From the NCBI RefSeq assembly GCF_041538045.1, contig NZ_JBGOSE010000004.1, forward strand, positions 1 to 64,000: 64,000 bases of DNA, read 5' to 3'. The stretch is from Aliiglaciecola sp041538045 (lineage in GTDB: Bacteria > Pseudomonadota > Gammaproteobacteria > Enterobacterales > Alteromonadaceae). Positions 1 through 8,922 of the stretch are shown here, in pieces; the first letter of the stretch is position 1, and each line of letters opens with the position of its first letter. The notes beneath the pieces are model-generated. The model was not told where the DNA came from and searched no databases. It saw only the letters and a list, made by a program, of their open reading frames with translations. A program made the position numbers and the translations under genes.

Positions 1-48
1 CTATGGGTGTCTTCGTAATTGGTCTAACTATGGGTGTCTTCGTAATTG
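1..48. repeat. 27-bp tandem repeat, about 1.8 copies
   Basis: A 21-base phrase that begins CTATGGGTGTCTTCG occurs at 1-21 and again at 28-48, giving a period of 27 bases. The array may continue to the left of the window. Its function is unknown. Confidence 0.8.
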
Positions 49-364
49 TTTCAAAACTGATCGTAATAGTGCGAAATAACCCCGTCCATTGGCTAATTTA
101 AACTTAGCCAGAAAGATTACCCTTGTGCATTTCGTTATGGGGGGATCAACGTGATTTTGATAACCCTGAATTGTTAGTAATTTTTGCTAGCACTCGTCAT
201 CTAAACTACATATTTCACTTCAATAAAACGTTAATTTTTTATTAGTCCTACTGGATTTGAATCAACAAGTGGAAATACACCGAATTTTGTAAGGAAATAA
301 AGTTATTTTAAAAGTAGAATGAGTATTTTCTTATATAATTCAAAGTATTAGCTAGGGTCTAAAA
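49..364. other. Intergenic stretch without a recognisable gene
   Basis: AT-rich DNA with no convincing open frame on either strand. It must hold the promoter of the small gene at 365, but no clear -35/-10 pair could be chosen. Confidence 0.5.
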
Positions 365-637
365 ATGAGTATAAACTTAAACTATAAACAGTCGGATCGG
401 GAATGTAAGAACTGTGAACATAAATTACATGAAGTTAGGCGAGGCGCGCCAATGCTTCCTTGGGCTTTTCTTATCGTTATCGCTACAGGGCTCTCTATTC
501 TGTTAATGGTAAGCGGAATGACATGGGCGCTTTTTCTTGGTGTTGCAGCTTGGCTTGCACCTTCAGTTTTAGGTAAAGGTATTTTTATCGGCTGGAGCTG
601 TGAATCTTGTCAAACGGAAATCATCAAAAAAGTTTGA
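365..637 (+). CDS. Small membrane protein with split zinc-ribbon cysteines
   Basis: 90 residues. A CxxC pair lies near the N-terminus (ECKNCEHK, residues 13-20) and a second CxxC near the C-terminus (SCESCQ). Between them are one or two hydrophobic segments (about residues 29-70). The two pairs could form one zinc ribbon closing over a membrane hairpin, which is an inference. The ATG is preceded by AGGGTC. The next genes are unrelated in function, so the context does not help. No family recognised; the coding call rests on length, ribosome-binding site and the cysteine pattern. Confidence 0.6.
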   Translation: MSINLNYKQSDRECKNCEHKLHEVRRGAPMLPWAFLIVIATGLSILLMVSGMTWALFLGVAAWLAPSVLGKGIFIGWSCESCQTEIIKKV

Positions 638-678
638 GGTTTCCCTAACAAATAAAATGTTGACCGGCTCTGCTCTAA

Positions 679-801
679 AACACCCTATCCCTGCATAATT
701 TAAAAAAGCGGGGTGTTAGGCAATATGGGTTTGATGACTTAGATGGGGACTTTGTTACCCTGGCTGATAATGGTAACTATGTTGTTGATAATCTAGAATG
801 A
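679..801 (+). pseudogene. Possible C-terminal fragment of a lost protein
   Basis: A frame open from 679 to a TGA at 799-801 has no ATG/GTG start and ends in a protein-like acidic stretch (GDFVTLADNGNYVVDNLE). It looks like the tail of a decayed gene between the small membrane protein and the Rossmann-fold gene. It could also be chance. Confidence 0.25.
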
Positions 802-833
802 AAGTCCATCTGAGCTTAACTGGGGGCTAATAA

Positions 834-1475
834 ATGCGTACCGTCATTGTTTTAGGAGCCACTGGGCTGGTCGGTAAAAACCTAGTTAATCGATTAGTCT
901 TAGATAAGGATGTTAAAAAGGTTATTGCTGTAACGCGGCGGCCAATTGAATATCAATCTAACAAGGTTACTAATCAAGTCGTTAACTTTGACGAGCTAGA
1001 TAAATACGCTGACATTTTTGCCGGTGATGTGCTCTTTTCATGTCTAGGTACAACCGCCAAGCAAGCTGGCTCTGTGCAAAAACAGCGAAAAGTTGATGTT
1101 GAATATCAGTATCAAGCAGCCAAGATAGCCGCAGACAATGGCGTTAATCATTACATTCTTGTTTCATCTAGTGGCGCCAATGCAAAAAGTGTCAGCGCTT
1201 ATCTAAAAATGAAAGGCGAACTGGAAGATGCCGTTGCTTTGTTACCCTTTGCACGAATAAGCATTTTGCAGCCTTCACTCCTTATTGGGGAGCGGGACAA
1301 CTTTCGTTTAGGTGAAACCTTGGCAAGTTGTCTACTTCCAGCTTTATGCAAATTGCCGTTTTTTAAACGTTACCGGCCCATCACCGGCGATGAAGTCGCT
1401 AAAAAGATGATTTCAATTAGTCATTCTGCAACAACTGCTAAACAGGTATATCGACTTGATGAGCTTTTTAGTTGA
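834..1475 (+). CDS. NAD(P)-binding Rossmann-fold oxidoreductase (atypical SDR, HTATIP2-like)
   Basis: 213 residues. The N-terminus carries the dinucleotide-binding loop GATGLVGKNL (residues 8-17), and VSSSGAN (about 107-113) stands where atypical short-chain dehydrogenases of the TIP30/HTATIP2 and NmrA group have a Ser-rich active-site strand. There is no classical YxxxK in the expected place; a YLKMKGELE segment follows instead, which is usual for this subgroup. Substrate unknown; cytoplasmic. The ATG at 834 has a G-rich ribosome-binding site (GGGGGCT) about 8 bases upstream. Confidence 0.8.
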   Translation: MRTVIVLGATGLVGKNLVNRLVLDKDVKKVIAVTRRPIEYQSNKVTNQVVNFDELDKYADIFAGDVLFSCLGTTAKQAGSVQKQRKVDVEYQYQAAKIAADNGVNHYILVSSSGANAKSVSAYLKMKGELEDAVALLPFARISILQPSLLIGERDNFRLGETLASCLLPALCKLPFFKRYRPITGDEVAKKMISISHSATTAKQVYRLDELFS

Positions 1476-1559
1476 TTATCTAGATTCAACTCGCCCTCAA
1501 ACCCCTTGCACAACCTTAGGCTATATTAAAAGTTGGCCACAATAAGTCAGGAGAGCATT

Positions 1560-2030
1560 ATGAAACCGTTTTTTCTATTGATACTATTTTTAAGTGGATG
1601 TGCGAACCAGCCCACTTCCCAATTAAAGCAAGAAGCGGAAAAACCAGCCATGGAGCTTGGTAATTTTTCTGTCAGTCTTGCAGTGAAAGATATCGCGGAG
1701 TCTCGAAAGTTTTACGAAAAGTTAGGATTCGCAGTGAGAGGGGGGGACCAGCAGCAAAATTGGTTAGTTCTCCAAAATGGAAGCACGATCATCGGTTTGT
1801 TCCAAGGCATGTTCGAACAGAATATTATGACGTTTAACCCGGGGTGGGATAACGACGGCGAACAATTACCTGCATTCACCGATGTTCGCCACCTGCAAAA
1901 AACCATCAAAGCTAAAGGAATTAAATTGCTTACCGAAACTGATGAGTCAGGCAGGGGGCCTGGGTTTTTTATGCTAGAAGATCCAGATGGAAATCAGATA
2001 TTGATAGATCAACATGTACCAGCCTTGTAG
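1560..2030 (+). CDS. VOC/glyoxalase-fold lipoprotein
   Basis: 156 residues from the ATG at 1560, chosen because AGGAG lies at 1551-1555 and translation gives a lipoprotein signal (hydrophobic run ending LSGC). An in-frame upstream start at 1533 would bury that signal. The mature part is one vicinal-oxygen-chelate domain: it opens with SVSLAVKDIAESRKFYEKLGF and ends with FFMLEDPDGNQILIDQH, the usual last strand of glyoxalase/bleomycin-resistance proteins. An exported, lipid-anchored VOC protein is uncommon. Ligand or enzymatic activity unknown. Confidence 0.8.
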   Translation: MKPFFLLILFLSGCANQPTSQLKQEAEKPAMELGNFSVSLAVKDIAESRKFYEKLGFAVRGGDQQQNWLVLQNGSTIIGLFQGMFEQNIMTFNPGWDNDGEQLPAFTDVRHLQKTIKAKGIKLLTETDESGRGPGFFMLEDPDGNQILIDQHVPAL

Positions 2031-2136
2031 CCATATTTTGGACTAAATATGACCCAAATAAAGCAGCTCACTCCAGCCATGAGATGGGATATTCAAGCTT
2101 GATTGGACGAGATGCACCTTCAGGAGTAGAAATCCC

Positions 2137-2736
2137 TTGGTAAACTTTAACCAAAACAATGAATATTGGTCAGAAACCTTTACCGAGTTAGATTTATCTG
2201 ATGAAGAGGTTTCTGGCAAAGAGTTTGAAGGCTGCTCGTTCGATAAGTGCAACTTCAACAACAGCACTTTTAATCGGTGTGTTTTTATCGATTGTGAGTT
2301 TACTGATTGTAATTTAAGTAATATCAAAATTGATTTCAGCACCTTTTCAGATGTGAGTTTTCGAGATTCAAAGCTAATTGGTATTGATTGGACAAAAGCG
2401 GCTTGGTCAGAGCTAATATATAACTCTCCCGTAAGCTTTCATACATCGATTCTTAATCATAGTTCGTTTTATGGACTCTGTTTACAAGACTTAGATATGC
2501 AGGGGTGTAAGGCGATTAGCGTTGATTTTCGAGAAGCTGACTTTAGCCATGCAAACTTCACTTTTACAGACTTGCAAGGGAGTTTGTTTGATAATACAAA
2601 TTTGACTGCAGTCGACTTTTCAGACGCCACCGATTACCACATTGATATTCACCGCAACACACTCAAAAATGCTAAATTTAGTCGCTTTGAGGCGGTTAGG
2701 CTTCTCGAAAGCCTAGATATTCAGCTTATTGACTGA
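2137..2736 (+). CDS. Pentapeptide-repeat protein, Qnr-like overall plan
   Basis: 199 residues with consecutive A(D/N)LXX-type pentapeptides (CSFDKCNFNNSTF, then from about 125 VDFREADFSHANFTFTDLQG), predicted to fold as a right-handed quadrilateral beta-helix. The last 16 residues (FEAVRLLESLDIQLID) resemble the C-terminal dimerisation helix of Qnr proteins, which mimic DNA and protect gyrase from quinolones. The start is TTG at 2137, set by AGGAG at 2122-2126; no ATG fits. The central part is more degenerate than in true Qnr proteins, so a gyrase-protection role is only a possibility. Confidence 0.8.
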   Translation: MVNFNQNNEYWSETFTELDLSDEEVSGKEFEGCSFDKCNFNNSTFNRCVFIDCEFTDCNLSNIKIDFSTFSDVSFRDSKLIGIDWTKAAWSELIYNSPVSFHTSILNHSSFYGLCLQDLDMQGCKAISVDFREADFSHANFTFTDLQGSLFDNTNLTAVDFSDATDYHIDIHRNTLKNAKFSRFEAVRLLESLDIQLID

Positions 2737-2809
2737 ATGCAGTAAGTAAAAAATTAAGTTAGATTTTGTTGTACATCAGCCTTTCAGATAGGGGCAATTT
2801 AGGAGTGTT

Positions 2810-3649
2810 ATGAAAATAGCTAAGTGTTTTGGTTTAGTTTTAAGCCTATTAGTTAGCAGTGGTTTATATGCCAACAATAATCCTGAAATAATTGCTAAAA
2901 GTAACTTCAGCATTGGAGAGTCCATTGAATTTCGATCGGTCGTTTTGGATGAAAGTAGAACCCTTAATATTTACCTCCCCACTGGTTATGACGCTGCCAG
3001 CGATAAAAACTACCCAGTTATTTACCTGCTTGATGGCTCAGCTTCAGAAGATTTCATTCATTTATCCGGTTTAGTACAGTTTGGTTCGTTTTCTTGGATA
3101 AATCAGCTGCCAGAAAGTATTGTTGTGGGAATTGAGAATGTTGATAGAAAACGTGATTTTACCTATCCCAGCAGCAATAGCTTAGATCAAGAGGAGTTTC
3201 CCACCAGTGGTGGTTCTGCGTCTTTTATTCGATTTATCGAAGAGGAAATACAACCATTAGTTGAAAAAAATTATCGCACTCAATCACCTAAAACCATTAT
3301 TGGTCAGTCACTTGGTGGTTTATTAGTAACTGAGATTTTGTTTAAGAACCCCAATTTATTTGATAACTATATTATTATCAGTCCCAGCTTGTGGTGGGAT
3401 GATGGCTCTTTGCTAAAGTTCACAGCATCAAAAGCCAGTTCGCCGAAATCCATTTACATTGGTGTCGGGAAAGAAGGCGAAATAATGGAACAAGCAGCCA
3501 ACGCGTTATATACAAAAATTGACGTTAATAAGCCTGCAAACTACCAGGTTTACTTTAATTATTTTGAGCAGCTTAGCCATGGCGATACATTGCACCTCGC
3601 AGTTTATGATGCCTTTGACAAGATCTTCAAAAACAAACAAAACCAATAA
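2810..3649 (+). CDS. Secreted alpha/beta-hydrolase, esterase D/IroE-BesA type
   Basis: 279 residues. A Sec signal peptide (about 1-21, ending GLYA) precedes a putative-esterase domain. The nucleophile elbow GQSLGG gives Ser167; the strand YPVIYLLDG and the following FIEEEIQPLVEKNYRT are typical of the S-formylglutathione hydrolase/siderophore-esterase superfamily (COG2819). The catalytic His is probably in LSHGDT near residue 260. Likely periplasmic ester hydrolysis; substrate unknown. The ATG follows AGGAG. Confidence 0.85.
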   Translation: MKIAKCFGLVLSLLVSSGLYANNNPEIIAKSNFSIGESIEFRSVVLDESRTLNIYLPTGYDAASDKNYPVIYLLDGSASEDFIHLSGLVQFGSFSWINQLPESIVVGIENVDRKRDFTYPSSNSLDQEEFPTSGGSASFIRFIEEEIQPLVEKNYRTQSPKTIIGQSLGGLLVTEILFKNPNLFDNYIIISPSLWWDDGSLLKFTASKASSPKSIYIGVGKEGEIMEQAANALYTKIDVNKPANYQVYFNYFEQLSHGDTLHLAVYDAFDKIFKNKQNQ

Positions 3650-3895
3650 TCTTAAAGGCATAATCTAGGAATACTATGTAGGGGCTATTTTAGTTAATCG
3701 CCCTTTCAGAACTTTGTTCAAAACAGATGAGTTTAACGATGATAGTCAGGGTTTAACTTTTCCAGCGACCTTGCATAGCGCATTGATTTGCTCGTATCAA
3801 TATCAGCAAAGATAAAACTCGAAAGTTAGCGGACCAAAGCCCTAGCCAATTAGCAGGTTAGAACACCCAGTAACGAATTAATTTAAGGGAGCCCT

Positions 3896-4837
3896 ATGAA
3901 AAAGAAAATTATTGCAGCTTTACAGATTGGTTCGTCTCCTCAAGGAACGGCGCACACGTTACAACGGATCTTAAGTTACAGGGAGCGTATTCTCGAATCA
4001 AAATGTGACTTGTTAGTGCTGCCTGAGGCACTTTTAGGGGGCTACCCTAAAGGAGCAGACTTTGGCACCCGAGTAGGCTATCGAACAGAACAAGGCCGAG
4101 AAGACTTTTTACACTATTGGCAGCAGGCAATTGATATTGATGGTCCTGAAGTATCAGAGTTGGTTGAACTGGCTAAAAGTTGTGCTACCTCAATCGTAAT
4201 AGGCATTATTGAACGTGGGGGCTCAACCCTTTATTGCACAGCCTTATTCATTAGCGAAAAAGGTGGAATTAATAAACATCGTAAGTTGATGCCCACCGCC
4301 AGTGAACGTTTAATATGGGGTCAGGGTGATGGTTCTACATTGCCGGTATTAGACGTATCTGCAGGGCGCATTGGTGCAGCCATATGCTGGGAGAACTACA
4401 TGCCGCTGTTACGCTCAGCGATGTATGCCAAAGGTATCGAAATCTGGTGTGCACCTACGGTAGATGACCGTGTTATATGGCAGGCAAGCATGCAACATAT
4501 CGCCTATGAGGGGCGCTGTTTTTTAGTCAGTGCGTGTCAATATCAGCCATCACCCACGGCGGAAACCCGTATGGATGAAACTTGGCCAAAAGATAAACCG
4601 CTAATTCGAGGCGGAAGTGTGATTATTTCTCCCATGGGCGAGGTAGTTGCAGGCCCCTTATACAATGAAGAGGGATTAATTAGTGGTGAGATAGATTTAG
4701 ACGATATTATTAAAGCGCGTTATGACTTGGATCCCGCTGGACACTATTCCCGCCCCGATATTTTTCAACTAACAGTCAACGAGCAGGCCCGGCCAGCACT
4801 GACAATTGTTAACAGTGAGACTAACAAAGATGATTGA
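3896..4837 (+). CDS. Nitrilase (carbon-nitrogen hydrolase)
   Basis: 313 residues, the usual length. The full catalytic triad is visible: Glu44 in LVLPEALLGGYP, Lys130 in KHRKLMPTASER, and Cys164 in GAAICWENYMPL. CWENYMPL is characteristic of true nitrilases, which convert nitriles to acids and ammonia, rather than amidases. Cytoplasmic. The ATG at 3896 follows GGAG. An aminotransferase gene follows, broken in this strain, so the two may once have served amino-acid or nitrile metabolism together. Confidence 0.92.
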   Translation: MKKKIIAALQIGSSPQGTAHTLQRILSYRERILESKCDLLVLPEALLGGYPKGADFGTRVGYRTEQGREDFLHYWQQAIDIDGPEVSELVELAKSCATSIVIGIIERGGSTLYCTALFISEKGGINKHRKLMPTASERLIWGQGDGSTLPVLDVSAGRIGAAICWENYMPLLRSAMYAKGIEIWCAPTVDDRVIWQASMQHIAYEGRCFLVSACQYQPSPTAETRMDETWPKDKPLIRGGSVIISPMGEVVAGPLYNEEGLISGEIDLDDIIKARYDLDPAGHYSRPDIFQLTVNEQARPALTIVNSETNKDD

Positions 4838-4948
4838 TTGCTAACTGTGTAATTAACAATTAGTGATGTTTTGCTTGGCTATAAATGGCACAATATTAGG
4901 CTGTCGTTTTTGCTTAATTTGGCAAACCATTTTCATTATTAAGTCGAG

Positions 4949-6146
4949 TTGTATCATTTGCAATATTCACAGCGAGCGCAGGCCATTTCTCCGTTTTTTG
5001 CCATGGCCTTTGGGGCGAAAGCCGCAGAATTAGAAGCCCAAGGTCATCATATTGTTAAGCTAAACATTGGCGAGCCGGATTTTGGCGCACCGCCTGAGGT
5101 ATTGCTGGCAATGCAGGAGTTGGCAACTACAGCGCCTCTTCCCTACACCTCAGCTTTGGGGCTGCCGGAGCTTCGAGAAGCTATCGCCGGGTTTTACAAA
5201 ACCGCGCATAACGTTGAGCTTAATCCTAACCGAGTGGTTGTTACCGCTGGCGCTTCTGCGGCGCTGTTATTGTTGTCTGCAGCATTTGTGGATGCTGGTG
5301 ATAATGTCATTATGAGCGATCCCTGTTACCCCTGTAATCGTCAGTTTATTAAGAGCTTTGGTGGCAATGTACAATTAGTGCCTACCCAAGCTCAGTCGCG
5401 TTTTCAGTTGAATATGGAGTTGCTTGAAAAACACTGGCAACAAGGAACACGTGGGTTGATGCTTGCTACCCCGTCTAATCCTACAGGGACGGCTGTTGCC
5501 CCTGATGAATTAGCGGCAATGTGTGAATTTGCAAAACAACGTGGTGCTTGGCGGATCATCGATGAAATCTATCTAAACCTTCATCACGGTGACAGTAATA
5601 CTCAGCCGGTCACGGCTTTGGCATTCGATGATGAAGCCTTAATTATCAATAGCTTTTCCAAGTATTTTGGGATGACTGGGTGGCGGTTAGGGTGGTGCGT
5701 GGTGCCTGGTGCCTGAACAAGCGGTTCCTGTGATGGAGCGTATGGCGCAAAACTACTATATTTGTCCGTCGACCTTAGCCCAAAAAGCCGCATTAGCCTG
5801 TTTTACTTCTGCCTCCATTGCGGTATGTGAATCTCGCCGTGATACCCTCAAATCTCGCAAACAATTGGTTCTAGCTGGGTTGGAAAAGTGTGGTTTAGAT
5901 GTGCCAGTGCAACCCGACGGTGCGTTTTACGTCTACATTGATGTGAGCCCCACGGGACTCTCGGCTATGGATTTTTGTGACCGCGCATTGCATGCGGCCC
6001 ATGTGGCGTTAACTCCAGGTAATGACTTTGGTGATTATCACAGTGACCATTTTGTGCGTTTGTCATTTGCTTCGGCTGAATCCGAATTAGAAGAAGGGTT
6101 GCAAAGGCTAGCTCGGTTTATGGAAAATATCCAGAGTTCAAAATAA
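4949..6146 (+). pseudogene. PLP class I/II aminotransferase disrupted by a 7-bp duplication
   Basis: The first frame runs 4949-5716 and ends just after the PLP-lysine motif NSFSKYFGMTGWR (Lys238). The second runs to 6146 and supplies the C-terminal domain. At the junction GGTGCCT occurs twice in tandem (5701-5707, 5708-5714). Removing one copy restores VVPEQAV and a continuous protein of about 396 residues, normal for the aspartate-aminotransferase fold. The start is uncertain: TTG at 4949 or 4958, with no ATG and a weak ribosome-binding site. Either a real, recent inactivation or a sequencing error. Confidence 0.9.
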
Positions 6147-6164
6147 GCCTTAGCGGAGATCACT

Positions 6165-6455
6165 ATGAACTGCACTACATTAGAACTGATGTTAATTGCC
6201 GGGTTTTTTGTGTCCTTGTTGTTAGCCAACTTTTCGTCTTGGCGAATGCATAAGTCTACGAATATTAATGGCGACACCGGAGCACAGTGGAAGTTTTGGA
6301 TAACTGACGCCAACTTACCCAACAAAAAGTTGATGCTCTCAGGCAACTTTTGGCGATGGGTTTCTATATGGGCATTTGTGGCTGTCGTGGTGTTTGGTGG
6401 CGCTATTGCCATATTAAACGCCAAAGGCAGTCACTGTTTCGGAATTTCCACTTAG
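6165..6455 (+). CDS. Small two-helix membrane protein
   Basis: 96 residues. Hydrophobic segments are at about 8-23 and 66-85, with a polar loop rich in Trp and Lys between them. It follows the aminotransferase by 18 bases and has a GGAG-like site before the ATG, so it was probably the last gene of that transcript. No family recognised. Confidence 0.65.
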   Translation: MNCTTLELMLIAGFFVSLLLANFSSWRMHKSTNINGDTGAQWKFWITDANLPNKKLMLSGNFWRWVSIWAFVAVVVFGGAIAILNAKGSHCFGIST

Positions 6456-6462
6456 CTAGCCG

Positions 6463-6642
6463 CTAACCTTCATTTTTACCTTCGATAGCGAGAATTTTAG
6501 TGTATATCTCTTCCGCTTCATAAGTGAGCTGAGAATAACTTTTGATATCACCATTACGTTGCGCATGCATGGCCTTTTCCAGTTTTACAGCATGTTGTTT
6601 CTTGAGTTTTTTAGTTGGGTCGCTTTTAAATATTGAAAACAT
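6463..6642 (-). CDS. DUF6435-type small protein
   Basis: 59 residues from the ATG at 6642, preceded by AAGGAA; the longer frame from 6684 lacks a ribosome-binding site. The sequence opens FSIFKSDPTKKLKKQ and continues with a Glu/Lys/Gln-rich helical stretch (KAMHAQRNGDIKSYSQL), as in short conserved proteins of marine gammaproteobacteria that I recall as DUF6435. Probably a small helical hairpin in the cytoplasm. Function unknown. It converges on the gene at 6165 with an 8-base gap. Confidence 0.7.
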   Translation of the reverse strand: MFSIFKSDPTKKLKKQHAVKLEKAMHAQRNGDIKSYSQLTYEAEEIYTKILAIEGKNEG

Positions 6643-7029
6643 GAAATAATTCCTTTTTGTATTAATTTTCCTACGTATAAACAACTAAAAGGTTTAAAAT
6701 TGGCGTTTAAGCCCAATAATTTACCCGTAAACTGATAGACAACGAGAATTCGCTGAAATTCCATTTACGTGCGGCGACTAATCAAAATAGGGCCAAATAT
6801 TGGTAATAAATAAGGGATTAATGTGAATTTAGCGGTTGTAAATCGCTGCAATTAGCTTCGCGTTAAGATAGCAAAATGTATCGCCCAGATGCTTAGAATA
6901 TAGAATTTGCTATCTTAGGGTTGCTGCTATCCATAGATAATTTTACTATTCACTCAAGGTAATGGTTGTCGTTAAAATGAAAAGTAGACACACCGCAACT
7001 GCCAAACTAACCAACACAAGGAGAGTTAC
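6643..7029. other. Intergenic stretch, nothing recognised
   Basis: 387 bases holding divergent promoters for the genes on each side. No open frame, strong terminator or palindrome was seen. Confidence 0.5.
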
Positions 7030-7392
7030 ATGAGTGATAATAAAGAAGAATATTGGGGAATGCCGTTAAATACTTATTGTATGCTTATTCATTTGAGTCA
7101 GCTAACGAGTATTATCATTCCAGGCTTAGGGTTTATTTTACCTATCGTCATGTGGGCGACTAACAAAGATAAACATGAACTTATCGATCAACATGGCAAG
7201 GTCACTGTTAATTGGCTGATTAGTCTTTTTATTTATTCGATAGTGTGCGGGATTTTAGTGGTTATCGTCGTCGGAGTTTTTGGCCTTATCGCTTTGGCTA
7301 TACTTAATTTGGTATTTGCCATTATTGCTGCCATTAAAGCCAACAACGGTGAGCTTTGGGTATATCCCCTTAGTATTAAGTTTCTTAAATAG
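7030..7392 (+). CDS. DUF4870 (Tic20-like) membrane protein
   Basis: 120 residues with the family pattern: a short polar N-terminus, a hydrophobic hairpin (HLSQLTSIIIPGLGFILPIVMW), the signature HELIDQHGKVTVNWLIS, then two more hydrophobic helices. Members are small inner-membrane proteins of unknown function. Strong AGGAGAG before the ATG. It stands alone between two intergenic gaps. Confidence 0.85.
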   Translation: MSDNKEEYWGMPLNTYCMLIHLSQLTSIIIPGLGFILPIVMWATNKDKHELIDQHGKVTVNWLISLFIYSIVCGILVVIVVGVFGLIALAILNLVFAIIAAIKANNGELWVYPLSIKFLK

Positions 7393-7525
7393 TTTATTGA
7401 ATCGAAACTTATCAATACAAGTTAAAGTTCAAGTCGTGATGGGTAATTATTTTGCTCTTAACGGCTTGCACGTTTTAACTTCCATGTCATAAAATTCATA
7501 ATATACCTCGAGGAGGTTATACCCC

Positions 7526-7906
7526 ATGTTGATTACTCGTTTGTTATCTAGCACAGCTTTTTTCCATGCTACTGCGTTTATCCGCTGGACCTTAAAAGGG
7601 AGTATTGCTTTGTGTCTTGGCGCGTTAACTGGGTGCGGCGCAACCTCCAATGAAGCCAATGCAACGGCGGTTTATGATGTGGCCTTTACTTGTATGAACG
7701 GCGAGAGTTTGCGGGTTCGATTTTATACTGATCAAGAAACGGCTGTGTTAGTGAGACATTCGGATGAAATAACCTTGTCTCAGCGAAAGAGTGCGTCGGG
7801 ATTTATTTATAGTAATGGCCCCAACACCATTCGTGGCAAAGGCGATAACTTAACCGTTGAAATTGGCAGAATGATGCCGATTCAGTGTGTTAAACAGCCA
7901 TTATAA
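7526..7906 (+). CDS. MliC/PliC-family lysozyme inhibitor, predicted lipoprotein
   Basis: 126 residues. After an unusually long n-region there is a lipobox LTGC (Cys37). The mature domain has the C-type lysozyme-inhibitor pattern: a first Cys in FTCMNGESLRVRF, the loop SASGFIYSNG (residues about 90-99), KGDN, and a last Cys in PIQC, suggesting one disulphide. In MliC/PliC the conserved Ser-containing loop inserts into the lysozyme active site. It would protect the envelope from host or predator lysozyme. AGGAGG at 7511-7516 fixes the ATG. Confidence 0.85.
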   Translation: MLITRLLSSTAFFHATAFIRWTLKGSIALCLGALTGCGATSNEANATAVYDVAFTCMNGESLRVRFYTDQETAVLVRHSDEITLSQRKSASGFIYSNGPNTIRGKGDNLTVEIGRMMPIQCVKQPL

Positions 7907-7997
7907 TATGACGGCTTATAAGTAAGGTCGTGCCTAAGCTATCGCTAATAAATAGCTGCAAAAACTACCGTCAATAGCGTTTTTACTGAGGTTTAAA

Positions 7998-8444
7998 ATG
8001 ACAGATTCAGCCATTCAAATTGTATGCTCAAGTTGTAATGCAAAAAACCGCCTTCCTAAAAGCAAGCTTGCCGATAACCCTTTATGTGGGAAGTGCGGTA
8101 AGCCGATTTTGTCGAACCGTCCTGTTGCTGCAACTGACCAAAACTTTAACCGTTTTATTACTCAAAATGGCTTACCTGTGGTAGTAGATTTTTGGGCTGA
8201 TTGGTGTGGCCCATGCAAGCAATTTGCGCCTACTTTTGAGCAAGTAGCGGGCGAGATGTCGACTCAGGCCTGTTTTGTAAAGTTAGACACCGAACATAAT
8301 CAGCGCACGGCTGGTGGCTATCAAATACGTTCAATTCCTACTTTAATGATATTCCACCATGGTAAAGAAATTGCGCGTTTATCAGGAGCCTTACCAGCAG
8401 CTCAATTTAAACAATGGTTAGGACAAAATTTACCTGCCGCCTAA
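7998..8444 (+). CDS. trxC: Thioredoxin 2 (TrxC)
   Basis: 148 residues. An N-terminal zinc finger with two CxxC pairs (Cys10/13, Cys30/33) marks the TrxC type. The thioredoxin domain has FWADWCGPC (active cysteines 70 and 73) and cis-Pro in IRSIPTL. Cytoplasmic disulphide reductase; in Escherichia coli the finger tunes redox response under oxidative stress. Convergent with the bestrophin remnant three bases downstream. Confidence 0.95.
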   Translation: MTDSAIQIVCSSCNAKNRLPKSKLADNPLCGKCGKPILSNRPVAATDQNFNRFITQNGLPVVVDFWADWCGPCKQFAPTFEQVAGEMSTQACFVKLDTEHNQRTAGGYQIRSIPTLMIFHHGKEIARLSGALPAAQFKQWLGQNLPAA

Positions 8445-8447
8445 CAC

Positions 8448-8762
8448 CTACTCCAAGCGACGATGATGGGCTTGGATAGGTTCGGGAAGTGGTTTTTCGC
8501 CTAAGATATCCAACAGATTTATTTCAATTGTGCGCGAAATGGCATGAAATGGAAGAGCATTGGCAGACACGCCAAATGGATCTTCTAATTCTTCACTTAA
8601 CGCGTCCAAATCAAAAGATGTATAGACTATTTGGGCATCGGCCCCCCTAACCTTATTGCGAAAACCAACAAATAACGACAAGGCTACAGGAAATAATGCC
8701 TCAGGGTAAAAATGTTTGTCGCCTGCAACACCGGCCCTTAATAAGGTGATAAAGATAATTCT
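8448..8762 (-). pseudogene. Bestrophin-family (YneE-like) channel remnant with internal deletion
   Basis: The frame is open from 8762 to 8448 on the minus strand. It carries LSLFVGFRN, which matches the first membrane helix of bestrophins (normally followed by a YDRWWEAR-like stretch). It then passes almost directly to YTSFDLDALSEELEDPFG and the C-terminal RTIEINLL segment. In intact proteins of about 300 residues these two motifs are separated by roughly 150-200 residues. The N-terminus is also missing. This looks like an in-frame internal deletion, leaving a non-functional remnant. Confidence 0.75.
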
Positions 8763-8922
8763 TTAATAGATAAGCGGTATAACAGATCCTCTTATTATAA
8801 AAAACAAGCGCAGTGAGTGAGGGTTATCACGTATAATCATAGTTGCCTCTATCTGAATAGTTGTATGCCACTATAATGATATAACGAGCAAATTTCAGCG
8901 AACCTTACTATTAGGAGCTAAC

